64,000 bases of DNA from Flagellimonas alvinocaridis (GTDB lineage: Bacteria; Bacteroidota; Bacteroidia; Flavobacteriales; Flavobacteriaceae), in NCBI RefSeq assembly GCF_004916895.1, contig NZ_SNTZ01000003.1:1-64000 (forward strand), given 5' to 3'. Each line of letters opens with the position of its first letter. Position 1 is the stretch's first letter. Both the position numbers and the translations under genes were made by a program. Below the pieces are notes generated by a model that saw only the letters and a program-made list of their open reading frames with translations, made no database searches and was not told the DNA's origin. This document shows positions 8,805-17,621 of this stretch, piece after piece.

Positions 8805-10307
8805 TTATTTAATGGTTATGATATCGTTATGGCGATTTTTGTATTCTAAAGCATAGTTTAGCTCACCTTGTGATTCTGCAAAAAGCGTGTATAGTAAGCC
8901 GTCTTTTTCAACTTTATCATTTAAATGGACATTCAATGAAATTCCCGCAGATTTAGATTGGGGTGCACCTGAAAGTTTTGCGAGCTTCGCTATCTTTCTA
9001 TTGTCAATACGCTTCAAAATCCCCGAAGTCTCCGCTCTGATTTCTGTTTTAAAAGGTGCCAAAACAGGTTGTGTAAAACGCCCCTGGGCTTTACAAATGG
9101 CAAGAAATTTTTCGTAGGCCTTACCAGATATAAGTACCTCTTTGGCGGTTTCCATTCCTTTTTCTTTTTCGACCTTTCCTGAAAGTTCTAACAGTTCTCC
9201 AGCCAACAGCACAACACGTTCCTTTAAGTCTTTGGGTGCATCTTCTTCATTTTTTAGCACATTCAATATGTCGATAGCTTCCAATGTTGGGCCGATGCCA
9301 TAGCCTACAGGTTGAGAGCCATCTGTTATGATTGCTTTTACCTTCAGGCCGACAGCCTTACCGACATTTTCCAAATGATTTTTCAGCTTTTCAGCCATTT
9401 CCATACTACGAACTTTGGCAGTTTCACCTACAGGGATATCGATAACAACGTGAGTAGAACCAGCTGCAGCTTTTTTTGATAGTACGGAAGCTATTAGCTG
9501 CCCTTCACTGTCAATATCCAATGCTTTTTCAATTTTAATGAGCACATCATCTGCGGGACTTAGTTGGGCAGTACCGCCCCAAACAAAACAACCACCTTCT
9601 TGATTTACTACGTTCTCTATCTCGTCAGCAGAAAGCGCAACGTTGGTGAGAACTTCCATTGTGTCCGCCGTACCTGCTGGTGATGTAATGGCTCGGGACG
9701 ATGTTTTGGGCATTGTAAGCCCGTAAGCGGCAACTATAGCCACTACCAAGGGGGTGGTTCGGTTTCCAGGCAATCCACCAATACAATGTTTATCCACAAC
9801 TATTTCTTTGTTCCAGTTTAGTTGCTTTCCTGAAGCAATCATAGCTTTTGTTAGGTCGGATATTTCATCAATATCCATTCGGTCTCCTGCACAGGCTGTG
9901 ATAAATGCTGAAAGATGGATATTTGAATAATCTCCCTCCACGATGTCTTTTATGATCTGATTATAGGCATCGTAATTGAGCTTTTGATTATAAATTTTTG
10001 CCCTTACGTGACTCAACGATTCAATAGGTTCCAAATGGGAAACATACAGCATATCATTTGGGGAAACATTCAGTTTTTTTGCAGCAGCGTCTGATAGACC
10101 TATCTCATTGGGCAACAGAATATCTGAATTTATGACGTTGAGGCTTGCCACTATTGAACGGGTTACTTTAGCAACCCTTATCCTTGTGAGTGCCTCAAAC
10201 CCTTCCGAAATACACACGAGGCAATCATCACGCATATATACCACATTTTCGTTTTGGGTATAGATACCAAGATGTTTATATTTTAAAATATTTGAATGTT
10301 GTTCCAT
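8805..10307 (-). CDS. AMP phosphorylase-type (long thymidine phosphorylase family) enzyme
   Basis: A 500-residue member of the thymidine/pyrimidine phosphorylase family in its long form. An N-terminal domain of about 85 residues precedes the glycosyltransferase domain; such an extension is typical of archaeal AMP phosphorylase. Signature segments are DKHCIGGLPGNRTTPLVV and KTSSRAITSPAGTADTMEVL, which follow the AMP-phosphorylase pattern rather than the STGGVGDK pattern of classical DeoA. The expected reaction is nucleoside 5'-monophosphate + Pi to base + ribose-1,5-bisphosphate. A C-terminal lipoyl-like domain closes the protein. It sits between a beta-CASP RNase gene (3 bp away) and the Prs-like gene. 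No type III RuBisCO or R15P isomerase is visible in the window, so the product probably enters metabolism another way. Confidence 0.85.
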   Translation of the reverse strand: MEQHSNILKYKHLGIYTQNENVVYMRDDCLVCISEGFEALTRIRVAKVTRSIVASLNVINSDILLPNEIGLSDAAAKKLNVSPNDMLYVSHLEPIESLSHVRAKIYNQKLNYDAYNQIIKDIVEGDYSNIHLSAFITACAGDRMDIDEISDLTKAMIASGKQLNWNKEIVVDKHCIGGLPGNRTTPLVVAIVAAYGLTMPKTSSRAITSPAGTADTMEVLTNVALSADEIENVVNQEGGCFVWGGTAQLSPADDVLIKIEKALDIDSEGQLIASVLSKKAAAGSTHVVIDIPVGETAKVRSMEMAEKLKNHLENVGKAVGLKVKAIITDGSQPVGYGIGPTLEAIDILNVLKNEEDAPKDLKERVVLLAGELLELSGKVEKEKGMETAKEVLISGKAYEKFLAICKAQGRFTQPVLAPFKTEIRAETSGILKRIDNRKIAKLAKLSGAPQSKSAGISLNVHLNDKVEKDGLLYTLFAESQGELNYALEYKNRHNDIITIK

Positions 10308-10310
10308 GGC

Positions 10311-11687
10311 CTATACTATTTCTTCAATGCTGTATAATTGCGGTATTTCTGCTTTCCAGCTATAAGTTCTCTCAATGTCGTTTTTCAATGCCTTTGCACC
10401 TTCATTTTCACCGTGTACAATAAAAATCCGTTCAGGCGTGTTCTGTATCTTACTCATCCAACCCAAAAGTTCTTTATGGTCTGCATGCGCTGAAAGCCCT
10501 TCAATTTCAACAACTTCCATGTTAAAAGGAACCCATTTTCCATAAACTTTGAGTTCCTTGTCACCTTCCAGTAACTTCCTGCCACGTGTACCTTCGGCCT
10601 GATAACCTACAAATAGAAGGGTATTATTGGAGTTTTGAGCTTGGGTTTCAAGATAGTTAAGCATTCTTCCTCCAGTAAGCATTCCGCTTCCGGCAATGAC
10701 AATTTTTGGTTTATTATCAGTCCGCAATTCCATAGTTTCACGATAACTGCTTACAACGGTAAAGTGCGAGCACATTTCATCACATTCATTGTCTTCTAAT
10801 CTGTGCCAATCCCTTGTGCGGTGGAATAGTTCTAGTACATTAGTCCCCATAGGGCTGTCCATTATCATTTGCACTTTTGGTATTTTATTTTCCTTGAGCA
10901 ATCTCCAAAAAATAAGCATCATAAGTTGGGCACGTTCTACCGAAAAGCTTGGGACAAATAGACTGCCACCTCTATCAAGGGTGTCATTGACCAGTTTTTC
11001 AATCTGTGGAATGGCTTCTTCTTCCTCTGGATGAAATCTTCCGCCATAAGTGGATTCAATAAACAGTACATCGGCCTTTTTCGGGTTTAATGGTGGGTAT
11101 AACAGTAAATCATGGGTTCTACCTATATCTCCTGAAAAGACATAGCGTTTTCCATGTACATCCAAATCGATATAAGTTGCTCCCAAAATATGTCCATTGT
11201 ATTGGAAACGGGCTTTTACGCCATCAAACAATGGAATCCATTGTGATTGCGGAACGCCCTTAAAATGTGGAACGGTTTTTTCAACATCCTTTAAATCGTA
11301 TAGTGGCTCTGCTGGGCTGTGCTTGGAATAACCTTCTTTATTGGCACGTTCGGCTTCCTGTTCCTGTATTTTAGCACTATCGTTCAGAATGATTTTGGCA
11401 ATATCCAAGGTTGGATTTGTACCGTAAATAAAACCATTAAATCCTTGTTTGACCAATCTTGGTAGATAGCCTGTGTGGTCCATATGGCCGTGTGTGAGCA
11501 AAACCACATCAATCTCTGAAACGTTCACAGGGAGATATTCCCAGTTTTTGAGACGTAACTCTTTTAAGCCTTGAAACAATCCACAGTCAATCAGTATTTT
11601 TTTGTTTCCAGTATCCACTAAATATTTGGAACCGGTTACTGTACCAACCGCTCCCAAAAAATGGATGTTTATTTTATTATTTTTCAT
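10311..11687 (-). CDS. Beta-CASP metallo-beta-lactamase RNase
   Basis: A 458-residue MBL-fold protein with beta-CASP and RMMBL regions, as in CPSF73-like and YSH1-like nucleases. Visible motifs: HGHMDHTG (metal site, near residue 66), FSGDIGR (later metal ligand), ESTYGGRFH (start of the beta-CASP insert), AGSGMLTGGR, GYQAEGTRGR, and the terminal GLSAHADHKELL histidines. Such proteins process or degrade RNA with two zinc ions in the cytosol. The length matches the bacterial family. It is followed by the AMP-phosphorylase-type gene, which would suit a route from RNA to nucleoside monophosphates to sugar phosphates; that link is inference from adjacency. Confidence 0.9.
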   Translation of the reverse strand: MKNNKINIHFLGAVGTVTGSKYLVDTGNKKILIDCGLFQGLKELRLKNWEYLPVNVSEIDVVLLTHGHMDHTGYLPRLVKQGFNGFIYGTNPTLDIAKIILNDSAKIQEQEAERANKEGYSKHSPAEPLYDLKDVEKTVPHFKGVPQSQWIPLFDGVKARFQYNGHILGATYIDLDVHGKRYVFSGDIGRTHDLLLYPPLNPKKADVLFIESTYGGRFHPEEEEAIPQIEKLVNDTLDRGGSLFVPSFSVERAQLMMLIFWRLLKENKIPKVQMIMDSPMGTNVLELFHRTRDWHRLEDNECDEMCSHFTVVSSYRETMELRTDNKPKIVIAGSGMLTGGRMLNYLETQAQNSNNTLLFVGYQAEGTRGRKLLEGDKELKVYGKWVPFNMEVVEIEGLSAHADHKELLGWMSKIQNTPERIFIVHGENEGAKALKNDIERTYSWKAEIPQLYSIEEIV

Positions 11688-11702
11688 TTTTATAATATTT
11701 TT

Positions 11703-11957
11703 TTAGTGGCCACCACAGCAAGAAGGTGTGTTACTTTTGTCTTGAGTCGATTTGTACAACTCTACTATTTCATTATAAAGATTTCGCGAATCCTCTTTGA
11801 TAAAAAGGGCTAACTTTTTAATGGATGAAGGTTCAAAGTTTACCATTTCCAATAGTATTTCCAAGGCTTCTTCAAGCAGTTTTGGGTCATCTTCCAATGC
11901 TTCGTAAAATGGTTCTAAATCAATACTCTTTTGTTTCTTTAATTCTTCTGTTTTCAT
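11703..11957 (-). CDS. Small acidic helical protein with CCGGH tail
   Basis: An 84-residue protein, acidic and predicted helical, ending in the metal-ligand-like CCGGH. The middle contains LEEALEILLEMVNFEPSSIKKLALFIKEDS. I recognise no family. The C-terminal Cys-Cys-Gly-Gly-His could bind a metal or be a regulatory thiol pair. It lies 27 bp after the ATP-cone nuclease gene and 15 bp before the beta-CASP RNase gene, so it may be an accessory to one of these nucleases. Confidence 0.65.
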   Translation of the reverse strand: MKTEELKKQKSIDLEPFYEALEDDPKLLEEALEILLEMVNFEPSSIKKLALFIKEDSRNLYNEIVELYKSTQDKSNTPSCCGGH

Positions 11958-11984
11958 GATAGTTATTTTTAAGATTTTATTTTT

Positions 11985-12824
11985 TTAATGGTTTTTGCAC
12001 AGTGCTTCGGAATCCTCCAAAATCTTTTTGTGCCTTGTTTTATCTATTCCGATTTCATTTAGCAAAGTAGGTGTTTCGTGAAGCTCTTTGCAGAGCACAA
12101 TGCCTTTATCCAATAATTTGGATTTCTCGGCCTTCGTCAAGGTTGTTAAAGAGGTTAAGGGATGTAGGCCGGATTTGTCTATGCGTTCTTTCAGACCGTT
12201 TCCTTCCGGATAATCCCAACTTGTAAGCATCAGCCCAACACAGGTGCCATATTGTATAGCATCAGTTGTAAAACGGGTGTTGGTGTACACTCCACCCTGA
12301 TGAAACTTTGTTTTGTGGCCTTGCTGTTTTTCCCATTGTTTTTCGACATCCAAAAATCTTGAATGTATATATAGTGGAATCTTGACATTGCAAAACCTGC
12401 CTTGGTCGCTATGGTATTTGCATTCAATCATATAATGTTTCTTATCCTTTTGGGCAATGACATCTACTTCATGGGTCACACAGCTTCCCTGTATGATGCT
12501 ACTGACTTGTGTCTGAAATCCTTCGTGTTCCAGCAATTTGCCGACAAACTTTTCAAAGGGGTAGCCTGAAGGCCCCAGTTCCATCAGCGCTTTTTTGAGT
12601 TTGTATTTTGATGCGCTTACCCGAGATTTCCTTTTCAACATCTTAAAGGCCATTTGATATATCTTCTTGGTGGTCATTCCGTCGAAAACGATGTCCTCAA
12701 TATTTTTGACAATCTCATTAATTGTTATTTCATTCGCACCGGCCCGTTCCAATGACCGCCTTACTTTTTCCATTTGAAAAGGTGCCTTCTCGCCGCTTGC
12801 TTTTATAATTGTTATCTTATCCAT
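11985..12824 (-). CDS. ATP-cone domain fused to Mrr-like PD-(D/E)XK nuclease
   Basis: A 279-residue two-domain protein. Residues about 1-90 form an ATP-cone (IIKASGEKAPFQMEKVRRSL, then MTTKKIYQMAFKMLKR), the nucleotide-binding regulatory domain of ribonucleotide reductase and NrdR. Residues about 95-215 form a restriction-endonuclease-like fold with GYPFEKFVGKLLEHEGF, HEVDVIAQ and MIECKYH, matching the Mrr-type D...ExK active site. The tail is helical. The start at 12824 (MDKITII) overlaps the channel gene by 8 bp. The architecture suggests a nuclease gated by adenine nucleotides; the target (DNA or RNA) is unknown. It could alternatively be a damaged-DNA or foreign-DNA nuclease. Confidence 0.85.
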   Translation of the reverse strand: MDKITIIKASGEKAPFQMEKVRRSLERAGANEITINEIVKNIEDIVFDGMTTKKIYQMAFKMLKRKSRVSASKYKLKKALMELGPSGYPFEKFVGKLLEHEGFQTQVSSIIQGSCVTHEVDVIAQKDKKHYMIECKYHSDQGRFCNVKIPLYIHSRFLDVEKQWEKQQGHKTKFHQGGVYTNTRFTTDAIQYGTCVGLMLTSWDYPEGNGLKERIDKSGLHPLTSLTTLTKAEKSKLLDKGIVLCKELHETPTLLNEIGIDKTRHKKILEDSEALCKNH

Positions 12825-13371
12825 TAATGTGTATTTTTTTAATATTGGCCAAAGCAAAGACGACCAAGAAAAAGCTTAGGAATATTTCGAGCATGACAAC
12901 AAATCTGGCTACGTCTGAAGTAGGAACAATATCGCCGTAGCCCACCGTTGAAAATGTGATCACACTGAAATAAAAAAAGTGATACAAATTGTAGAGATAC
13001 GAGTTCGAATAATCAGGAACGCCTTCAAATGTGGTATGGTTAAATTGGAAAAGACAAGCATAGTCGGTCGCATAGGAGAAAATGCTAATGATGATAATCA
13101 ATCCAAAAACCCAAAGCAATCTCTCCAATGAATGACAGATCTTGATCAATTTTGACAAGCGTTTCAGGGTAGTTGCCGTTATCACAATGGTCTTTCCAAG
13201 TGCTGCCGCAACGATAATTATGTGGAATGGAAAAGAGGGGTGGTCTATCATCGACATCAAAACGACATACAGGATGCCTATTCCCAAAATGGTAACCAGG
13301 GGCAATACCGTTCTGTCCAACAATAATTTGTAGAAGGCTATTTCTCGTATTTGACCTAAGCTATCGGACAT
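12817..13371 (-). CDS. Potassium channel (Ion_trans_2 family)
   Basis: A 184-residue membrane protein with about four hydrophobic segments, near residues 20-40, 48-70, 85-110 and 155-180. A pore loop with the K+ selectivity filter TVGYGD lies at about residues 144-149, before the last helix. No RCK/TrkA-N regulatory domain is present, so gating would come from elsewhere. Its 3' end overlaps the ATP-cone nuclease by 8 bp. It follows the double universal stress protein gene by 13 bp. Potassium flux would set membrane potential and turgor under energy stress; the role here is inferred. Confidence 0.9.
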   Translation of the reverse strand: MSDSLGQIREIAFYKLLLDRTVLPLVTILGIGILYVVLMSMIDHPSFPFHIIIVAAALGKTIVITATTLKRLSKLIKICHSLERLLWVFGLIIIISIFSYATDYACLFQFNHTTFEGVPDYSNSYLYNLYHFFYFSVITFSTVGYGDIVPTSDVARFVVMLEIFLSFFLVVFALANIKKIHING

Positions 13372-13384
13372 AGTGTTATACTTT

Positions 13385-14215
13385 TCAAATTTTGATAGTC
13401 ATTACCGGCAGTGATGAATGGTTTGCAACCCCTTCAGCTATACTTTTTGAGAACAAACTCAAAAAACCTGTATTGCCATGTGTGCGCATGGCGATCAGGT
13501 CAGCTTTGTTTTGCTTCAAATAAGTGTTGATGCCCGTCTCCACCGTCATTTCGTTATAGACGTTCATAGAGAAATTCTTGAGTTTGGGAAAACCCTCCAA
13601 AAACTTTCGAATAGGGTCTAGGCCGAGGGCAATACTGTTACGGTCCGATTCTGTATTGATGCGCAAAAGGTGAATTTTTGCATTGCATTTTACTGCGATG
13701 GATAGTACCTCTTTAAAGGCATTGCCCACATCCTCCACAAAATCTGAAACGAAGACGATATCCTTGAAAGGAAACCTTACATCATCTTCTTTTACCACAA
13801 TGACCGGAACATCAGATCTTCTTACCAAACGTTCGACGTTGCTTCCCAAAAGTTCCCGTACAATGCCCTTGGTGCCACTACTGCCCGCAATAATGAAATC
13901 ATGGTCATAATGGCCAGAATGTTTCAGTATGTTTTCCTGGTCCACCTGAAATTGCAAAAAGGTCTGACATTTCAGGTTTTCTTGTTCGGCCTTTTTTTCC
14001 AATGCACGTAATGAGGCTTTTGCTGCCCCAATTTTTTTGAGGGTCTCCGGATATCGCTTTTCTTTTTGCTTATCCAATTTTACCCAATCCACCGGTGTTT
14101 TCAGCAAATGGAAAAAATGGATTTCTGCCTCGAAGAGCTTGGCCATCTTGATTCCAAACTCCGCCGCCTTATTGCAGTTCTCTGAAAAGTCTGTGGGTAC
14201 CAATATGTTTTTCAT
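13385..14215 (-). CDS. Universal stress protein, two tandem UspA domains
   Basis: A 276-residue protein with two UspA folds. The first starts MKNILVPTDFSENCNKA and ends with GSSGTKGIVRELLGSNVERL, which matches the G-2x-G-9x-G(S/T) nucleotide-binding signature. The second ends with THGNTGFLSLFSKSIAEGV, where the motif is degenerate, so probably only the first domain binds ATP. Cytosolic USPs respond to starvation, low oxygen and membrane-potential loss. It lies between D-lactate dehydrogenase and the K+ channel with gaps of 25 and 13 bp. A second, single-domain USP occurs at 34148-34606. Confidence 0.9.
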   Translation of the reverse strand: MKNILVPTDFSENCNKAAEFGIKMAKLFEAEIHFFHLLKTPVDWVKLDKQKEKRYPETLKKIGAAKASLRALEKKAEQENLKCQTFLQFQVDQENILKHSGHYDHDFIIAGSSGTKGIVRELLGSNVERLVRRSDVPVIVVKEDDVRFPFKDIVFVSDFVEDVGNAFKEVLSIAVKCNAKIHLLRINTESDRNSIALGLDPIRKFLEGFPKLKNFSMNVYNEMTVETGINTYLKQNKADLIAMRTHGNTGFLSLFSKSIAEGVANHSSLPVMTIKI

Positions 14216-14240
14216 CTTAACTATGATTTTATGGGTTGTT

Positions 14241-15236
14241 TCACTTCGTTTTTATTTCATTTCCTGAAACGGTTCCATTTTCGAAACAATCAATGTTATA
14301 AATGGTGGTTTCAGCAATGTTGGTCAAAGCCGTATTGGTCAAAAAAGCCTGGTGACTGGTAATCAAGACATTGGGAAAGGTCATTAATCGGGCAATTACA
14401 TCATCTTGTAAAATCTCGTCGGAGTGGTCTTCAAAGAACAGCCCTTCTTCCTCTTCATACACATCAATACCGAAATAGCCGATTTTCCTTGATTTCAGTC
14501 CCTCTATGACCGCTTTGGTATCGACCAGCGCGCCCCTGCTCGTATTGATAAGCATTACCCCTTTTTTCATGCGTTCGATTTGTTCGGCACTGATGATATG
14601 CCTCGTTTCGGGGGTTAAGGGAACGTGGAGGCTTATGATGTCCGATTCGCTGCAGAGTGTTTGGCAGTCAGTGAATCGTACACCATACATTTCTTTCAAT
14701 TCCTTATCCTCCTCTAGGTCGTATGCCAGTATCTTACAGCCAAAACCATATAGTATTTTGACCAGGACCGCACCAATTTTTCCCGTGCCCAATACCCCGA
14801 CCGTTTTGCCGTTCAGGTCGAACCCTGTGAGTCCGTTCAGCGAGAAATTCATATCCCTGACCCTATTGTGGGCCCTAACCAGTTTTCTGTTCAATGCAAG
14901 TATCAACGCTATGGTGTGTTCGGCAATGGCATAGGGGGAATAGGCAGGAACCCTAGCTACTTTTATGTCCAATTCGGTAACTGCTGCCAAATCAACATGA
15001 TTAAAACCAGCCGAACGCAATGCGATATTTTCTACGCCAATGACTTTTAGTTTTTTTAGTACATTCTTTGAGGCATCATCACCTGTAAATAAGCTAACTG
15101 TTTTAGAACCTTTAGCTAGAACAGCCGTTTCTTCTGTCAATCGAACATCAAGTAGTATTAATTGATGTTTATTATTATTTGCTTGAATTAGATAATGTTC
15201 TTCAAACTTGTGTGTGCTATATACTGTTGTGTTCAT
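14241..15236 (-). CDS. ldhA: D-lactate dehydrogenase (2-hydroxyacid dehydrogenase family)
   Basis: A 331-residue D-isomer-specific 2-hydroxyacid dehydrogenase of the LdhA subgroup. The NAD-binding motif is GVLGTGKIGAVLVKILYGFG (near residue 150). Catalytic elements follow: NTSRGALVDTKAVIEGL with its Arg, the acidic GIDVYEEEEGLFFED, and the His in ITSHQAFLTNTAL. The enzyme reduces pyruvate to D-lactate and reoxidises NADH during fermentation. It lies 22 bp after the DUF4010 gene. Together with the acetate kinase homologue and PFK it gives this array a fermentative character. Confidence 0.92.
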   Translation of the reverse strand: MNTTVYSTHKFEEHYLIQANNNKHQLILLDVRLTEETAVLAKGSKTVSLFTGDDASKNVLKKLKVIGVENIALRSAGFNHVDLAAVTELDIKVARVPAYSPYAIAEHTIALILALNRKLVRAHNRVRDMNFSLNGLTGFDLNGKTVGVLGTGKIGAVLVKILYGFGCKILAYDLEEDKELKEMYGVRFTDCQTLCSESDIISLHVPLTPETRHIISAEQIERMKKGVMLINTSRGALVDTKAVIEGLKSRKIGYFGIDVYEEEEGLFFEDHSDEILQDDVIARLMTFPNVLITSHQAFLTNTALTNIAETTIYNIDCFENGTVSGNEIKTK

Positions 15237-15258
15237 TTTGGTTTCTGCTATTAAAATC

Positions 15259-16539
15259 TCAATTTATCCAAGAATTAAGTACAATATAAAGGATGCCAAG
15301 AAGGACGACCGCCCCAAAGGCATAGCCCACTAGTCGCCCTGTTTTTTGAGAGCCTTTGAAAAAGGCAATGCCCAATTTCACGGTCATATTGCTCAGGGTC
15401 GCTGCAATGATGACATTCGATGCCAAAATCAGCTTTTCATTCTGCAAGGCAAATTTTGCCATACTGATGGTTATGGCATCGGTATCGGCCAAACCTGCTA
15501 TCAATGCCGAATAATAAAGACCACTTTCGCCAAAAAATTTGTTTCCATAAAAAACCGAGAACAGGATGGCCACATAGATGCCGCCAAAACCGATCGCATT
15601 CCAGATGTTAAGTGGATTTCCCAAATTGATGTCGGTGTTCGGCTGATCGTCATCCTTCCGTATCAAAAGCAGGGAAGCTACGAGACAGACCACCGTAAGC
15701 AGGGCAAAGGGAATTGTAAGATAGCTCAGGATAGCAATATTGAAAATATAGGCAAGAGCCGCAAGTCTAGGGAACATAATCGCCGATGCTATAATGATAC
15801 CCGCTGCGTATTTTTTTGAAAGCTCGGGAGACTCCTTACTTCTGGAGGCATAGATCCAAGCTACCGCCGTACTCGATATTAAACCGCCCAGAATAGCCGT
15901 CAACAAGATTCCCTTTTTTGATCCAACATATTTGACCAAAAAGTAGCCGATAAAGTTCAAAAAGGAAACAATGACTATAATAGCCCCTATCTCAAAAGGG
16001 TTCAGAAGGCCCTCTGGCCCATAATCCTTATCGGGCAGAAACGGTAATATCAAAAGTGCAATGATTGAGAATTTGATAAAGGCAAACAGTTCTTCGGATG
16101 TGATATTCTTTATGAACGAGCGGAAGGTGGTCTTTAGGGATAACAACGTAACCACAATTACGGCCGTGGCAATAGACTCTTTGTACAAATGGCCCGAAAC
16201 CATAACACCAAGAATAAATGTGGCAATCAAAGCGAGATTTGTGGTATTACCGGTCATGGAATGTTTCTGCACAATGGACAAATGGCTGATGGCAAAGAAC
16301 AAAATAATGGTCGCCAAACTAACAATGACAAGCCAAGAGGTATAAGTCTCGTTCAAACTGCCCAACATAAAACCGATTATGGCCGTTATCGGAAATGTTC
16401 GAATACCGGCAAACCCCTGCTCATCCTTTAGCTTGTCATATTCCCTTTCCAGTCCAAGGATAAGACCTATACCCGTGCTTAGGAGTACCCCCAGAATGTA
16501 GGGGCTTAATAGCTCACTTATGTTTTGATGTGTTTGCAT
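15259..16539 (-). CDS. MgtC-like / DUF4010 membrane protein
   Basis: A 426-residue integral membrane protein with about 12 hydrophobic helices. The first third has the MgtC/SapB pattern (LLSTGIGLILGLEREYDKLK, then GIRTFPITAIIG), and the remainder is a DUF4010 domain containing GGLISSTAVAWIYASRSK and ALIAGLADTDAITISMA. MgtC-like proteins interact with magnesium or F-type ATPase functions in pathogens, but the function of DUF4010 members is unknown. Its ATG shares one base with the stop codon of the upstream site-2 protease gene, so the two are translationally coupled. Confidence 0.85.
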   Translation of the reverse strand: MQTHQNISELLSPYILGVLLSTGIGLILGLEREYDKLKDEQGFAGIRTFPITAIIGFMLGSLNETYTSWLVIVSLATIILFFAISHLSIVQKHSMTGNTTNLALIATFILGVMVSGHLYKESIATAVIVVTLLSLKTTFRSFIKNITSEELFAFIKFSIIALLILPFLPDKDYGPEGLLNPFEIGAIIVIVSFLNFIGYFLVKYVGSKKGILLTAILGGLISSTAVAWIYASRSKESPELSKKYAAGIIIASAIMFPRLAALAYIFNIAILSYLTIPFALLTVVCLVASLLLIRKDDDQPNTDINLGNPLNIWNAIGFGGIYVAILFSVFYGNKFFGESGLYYSALIAGLADTDAITISMAKFALQNEKLILASNVIIAATLSNMTVKLGIAFFKGSQKTGRLVGYAFGAVVLLGILYIVLNSWIN

Positions 16540-17621
16540 TATTTTTTTCTTTCCCTTGTAACTATTATCATTTCATTAATTCCTTTCAGGGTCACAATTC
16601 CTTTCAGCTGCCCGTCATCCAAGACCGTGGCAAACTGGGAATTGTTAGACATGAGCTTTTCGTACACCTGCTGTAGGGGCATATTTGTGTCTACTGTTAC
16701 AAAATCTTTTCTCATAAGATCGGATACATAGGAATCATTGCCATATGAGGAAAGCCCCTTGATCAGGTCCTTTCGTGTCAGCACGCCATGCACATGATTA
16801 TTTTCTGTGACCAAAAAAACCTCTTCTTGGGTACTTTGCAATATCTGCACCAGGTTTCCCAAGGTTTCCGTGGGCGATAAACAGGTATATTGTGCAATCA
16901 AAACATCCTTTACGGTAAATCCGACCAGAGCAGATTTGCCACTTTCGTGCATTTGCTCGACTCCGGCACCTAGATAGATGAACAGGCCAATAAAAACCAA
17001 CCAGAAATTAGAGAAAAAACCAAGAAAAACGAATACTATGGCTAAAAACTGGCCTACCCGTGCGGCAATGGTCGTTGCTTTCAGCTTATCTAACCTGAAT
17101 GCCAATAGTGCCCTCAACACTCTTCCACCGTCCATTGGAAAAGCTGGTATCAAATTAAAGACCGCTAGGATCAAATTCGCAGCCATGATGTTAAACCAGA
17201 AATCTTCACCGCTCATGTGGTCTATTTTCGAAATTGGCAACAGTTCATCGTTAACGTAGAGAAGAACAAAAAGGGTCCCGGCAATCACAATATTTACTAC
17301 AGGGCCGGCCAGTGCCACCACCAGTTCCTGGGCAGGTTTATCCGGCATTCTATTGAGACTGGCGACGCCACCAATGGGATAGAGCGTAATATCACGCGTT
17401 GGGATATTATATTTTTTGGCCGCGAGCGCATGGCCAAATTCGTGTAGGACAACGCAGGCAAAGAGAACGATGATGAAAAATGTTCCCTTTATGCCTTCTG
17501 TCCAACCATGGCCCATTTCAAAATGCATCATGAATATCCATCCGACAATGATCCAAAACGTCCAGTGGACGAAGACCTTGATGCCCGCATAGCTTCCAAT
17601 AAAGAGGGACCATTTTTTCAT
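16539..17621 (-). CDS. Site-2 metalloprotease (M50) with C-terminal CBS pair
   Basis: A 360-residue membrane protein. The zinc-binding HEFGH lies near residue 60 within a TM segment, and the third ligand is in NLIPAFPMDGGRVLRALL, as in M50 intramembrane proteases. Two CBS domains fill about residues 230-350 (VLIAQYTCLSPTETLGNLV and LMRKDFVTVDTNMPLQQVY). CBS pairs usually bind AMP, ADP or ATP, so activity may follow cell energy charge. Substrates would be membrane proteins such as anti-sigma factors; none is identified. It overlaps the spermidine-synthase-like gene by 4 bp and abuts the DUF4010 gene. Confidence 0.9.
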   Translation of the reverse strand: MKKWSLFIGSYAGIKVFVHWTFWIIVGWIFMMHFEMGHGWTEGIKGTFFIIVLFACVVLHEFGHALAAKKYNIPTRDITLYPIGGVASLNRMPDKPAQELVVALAGPVVNIVIAGTLFVLLYVNDELLPISKIDHMSGEDFWFNIMAANLILAVFNLIPAFPMDGGRVLRALLAFRLDKLKATTIAARVGQFLAIVFVFLGFFSNFWLVFIGLFIYLGAGVEQMHESGKSALVGFTVKDVLIAQYTCLSPTETLGNLVQILQSTQEEVFLVTENNHVHGVLTRKDLIKGLSSYGNDSYVSDLMRKDFVTVDTNMPLQQVYEKLMSNNSQFATVLDDGQLKGIVTLKGINEMIIVTRERKK

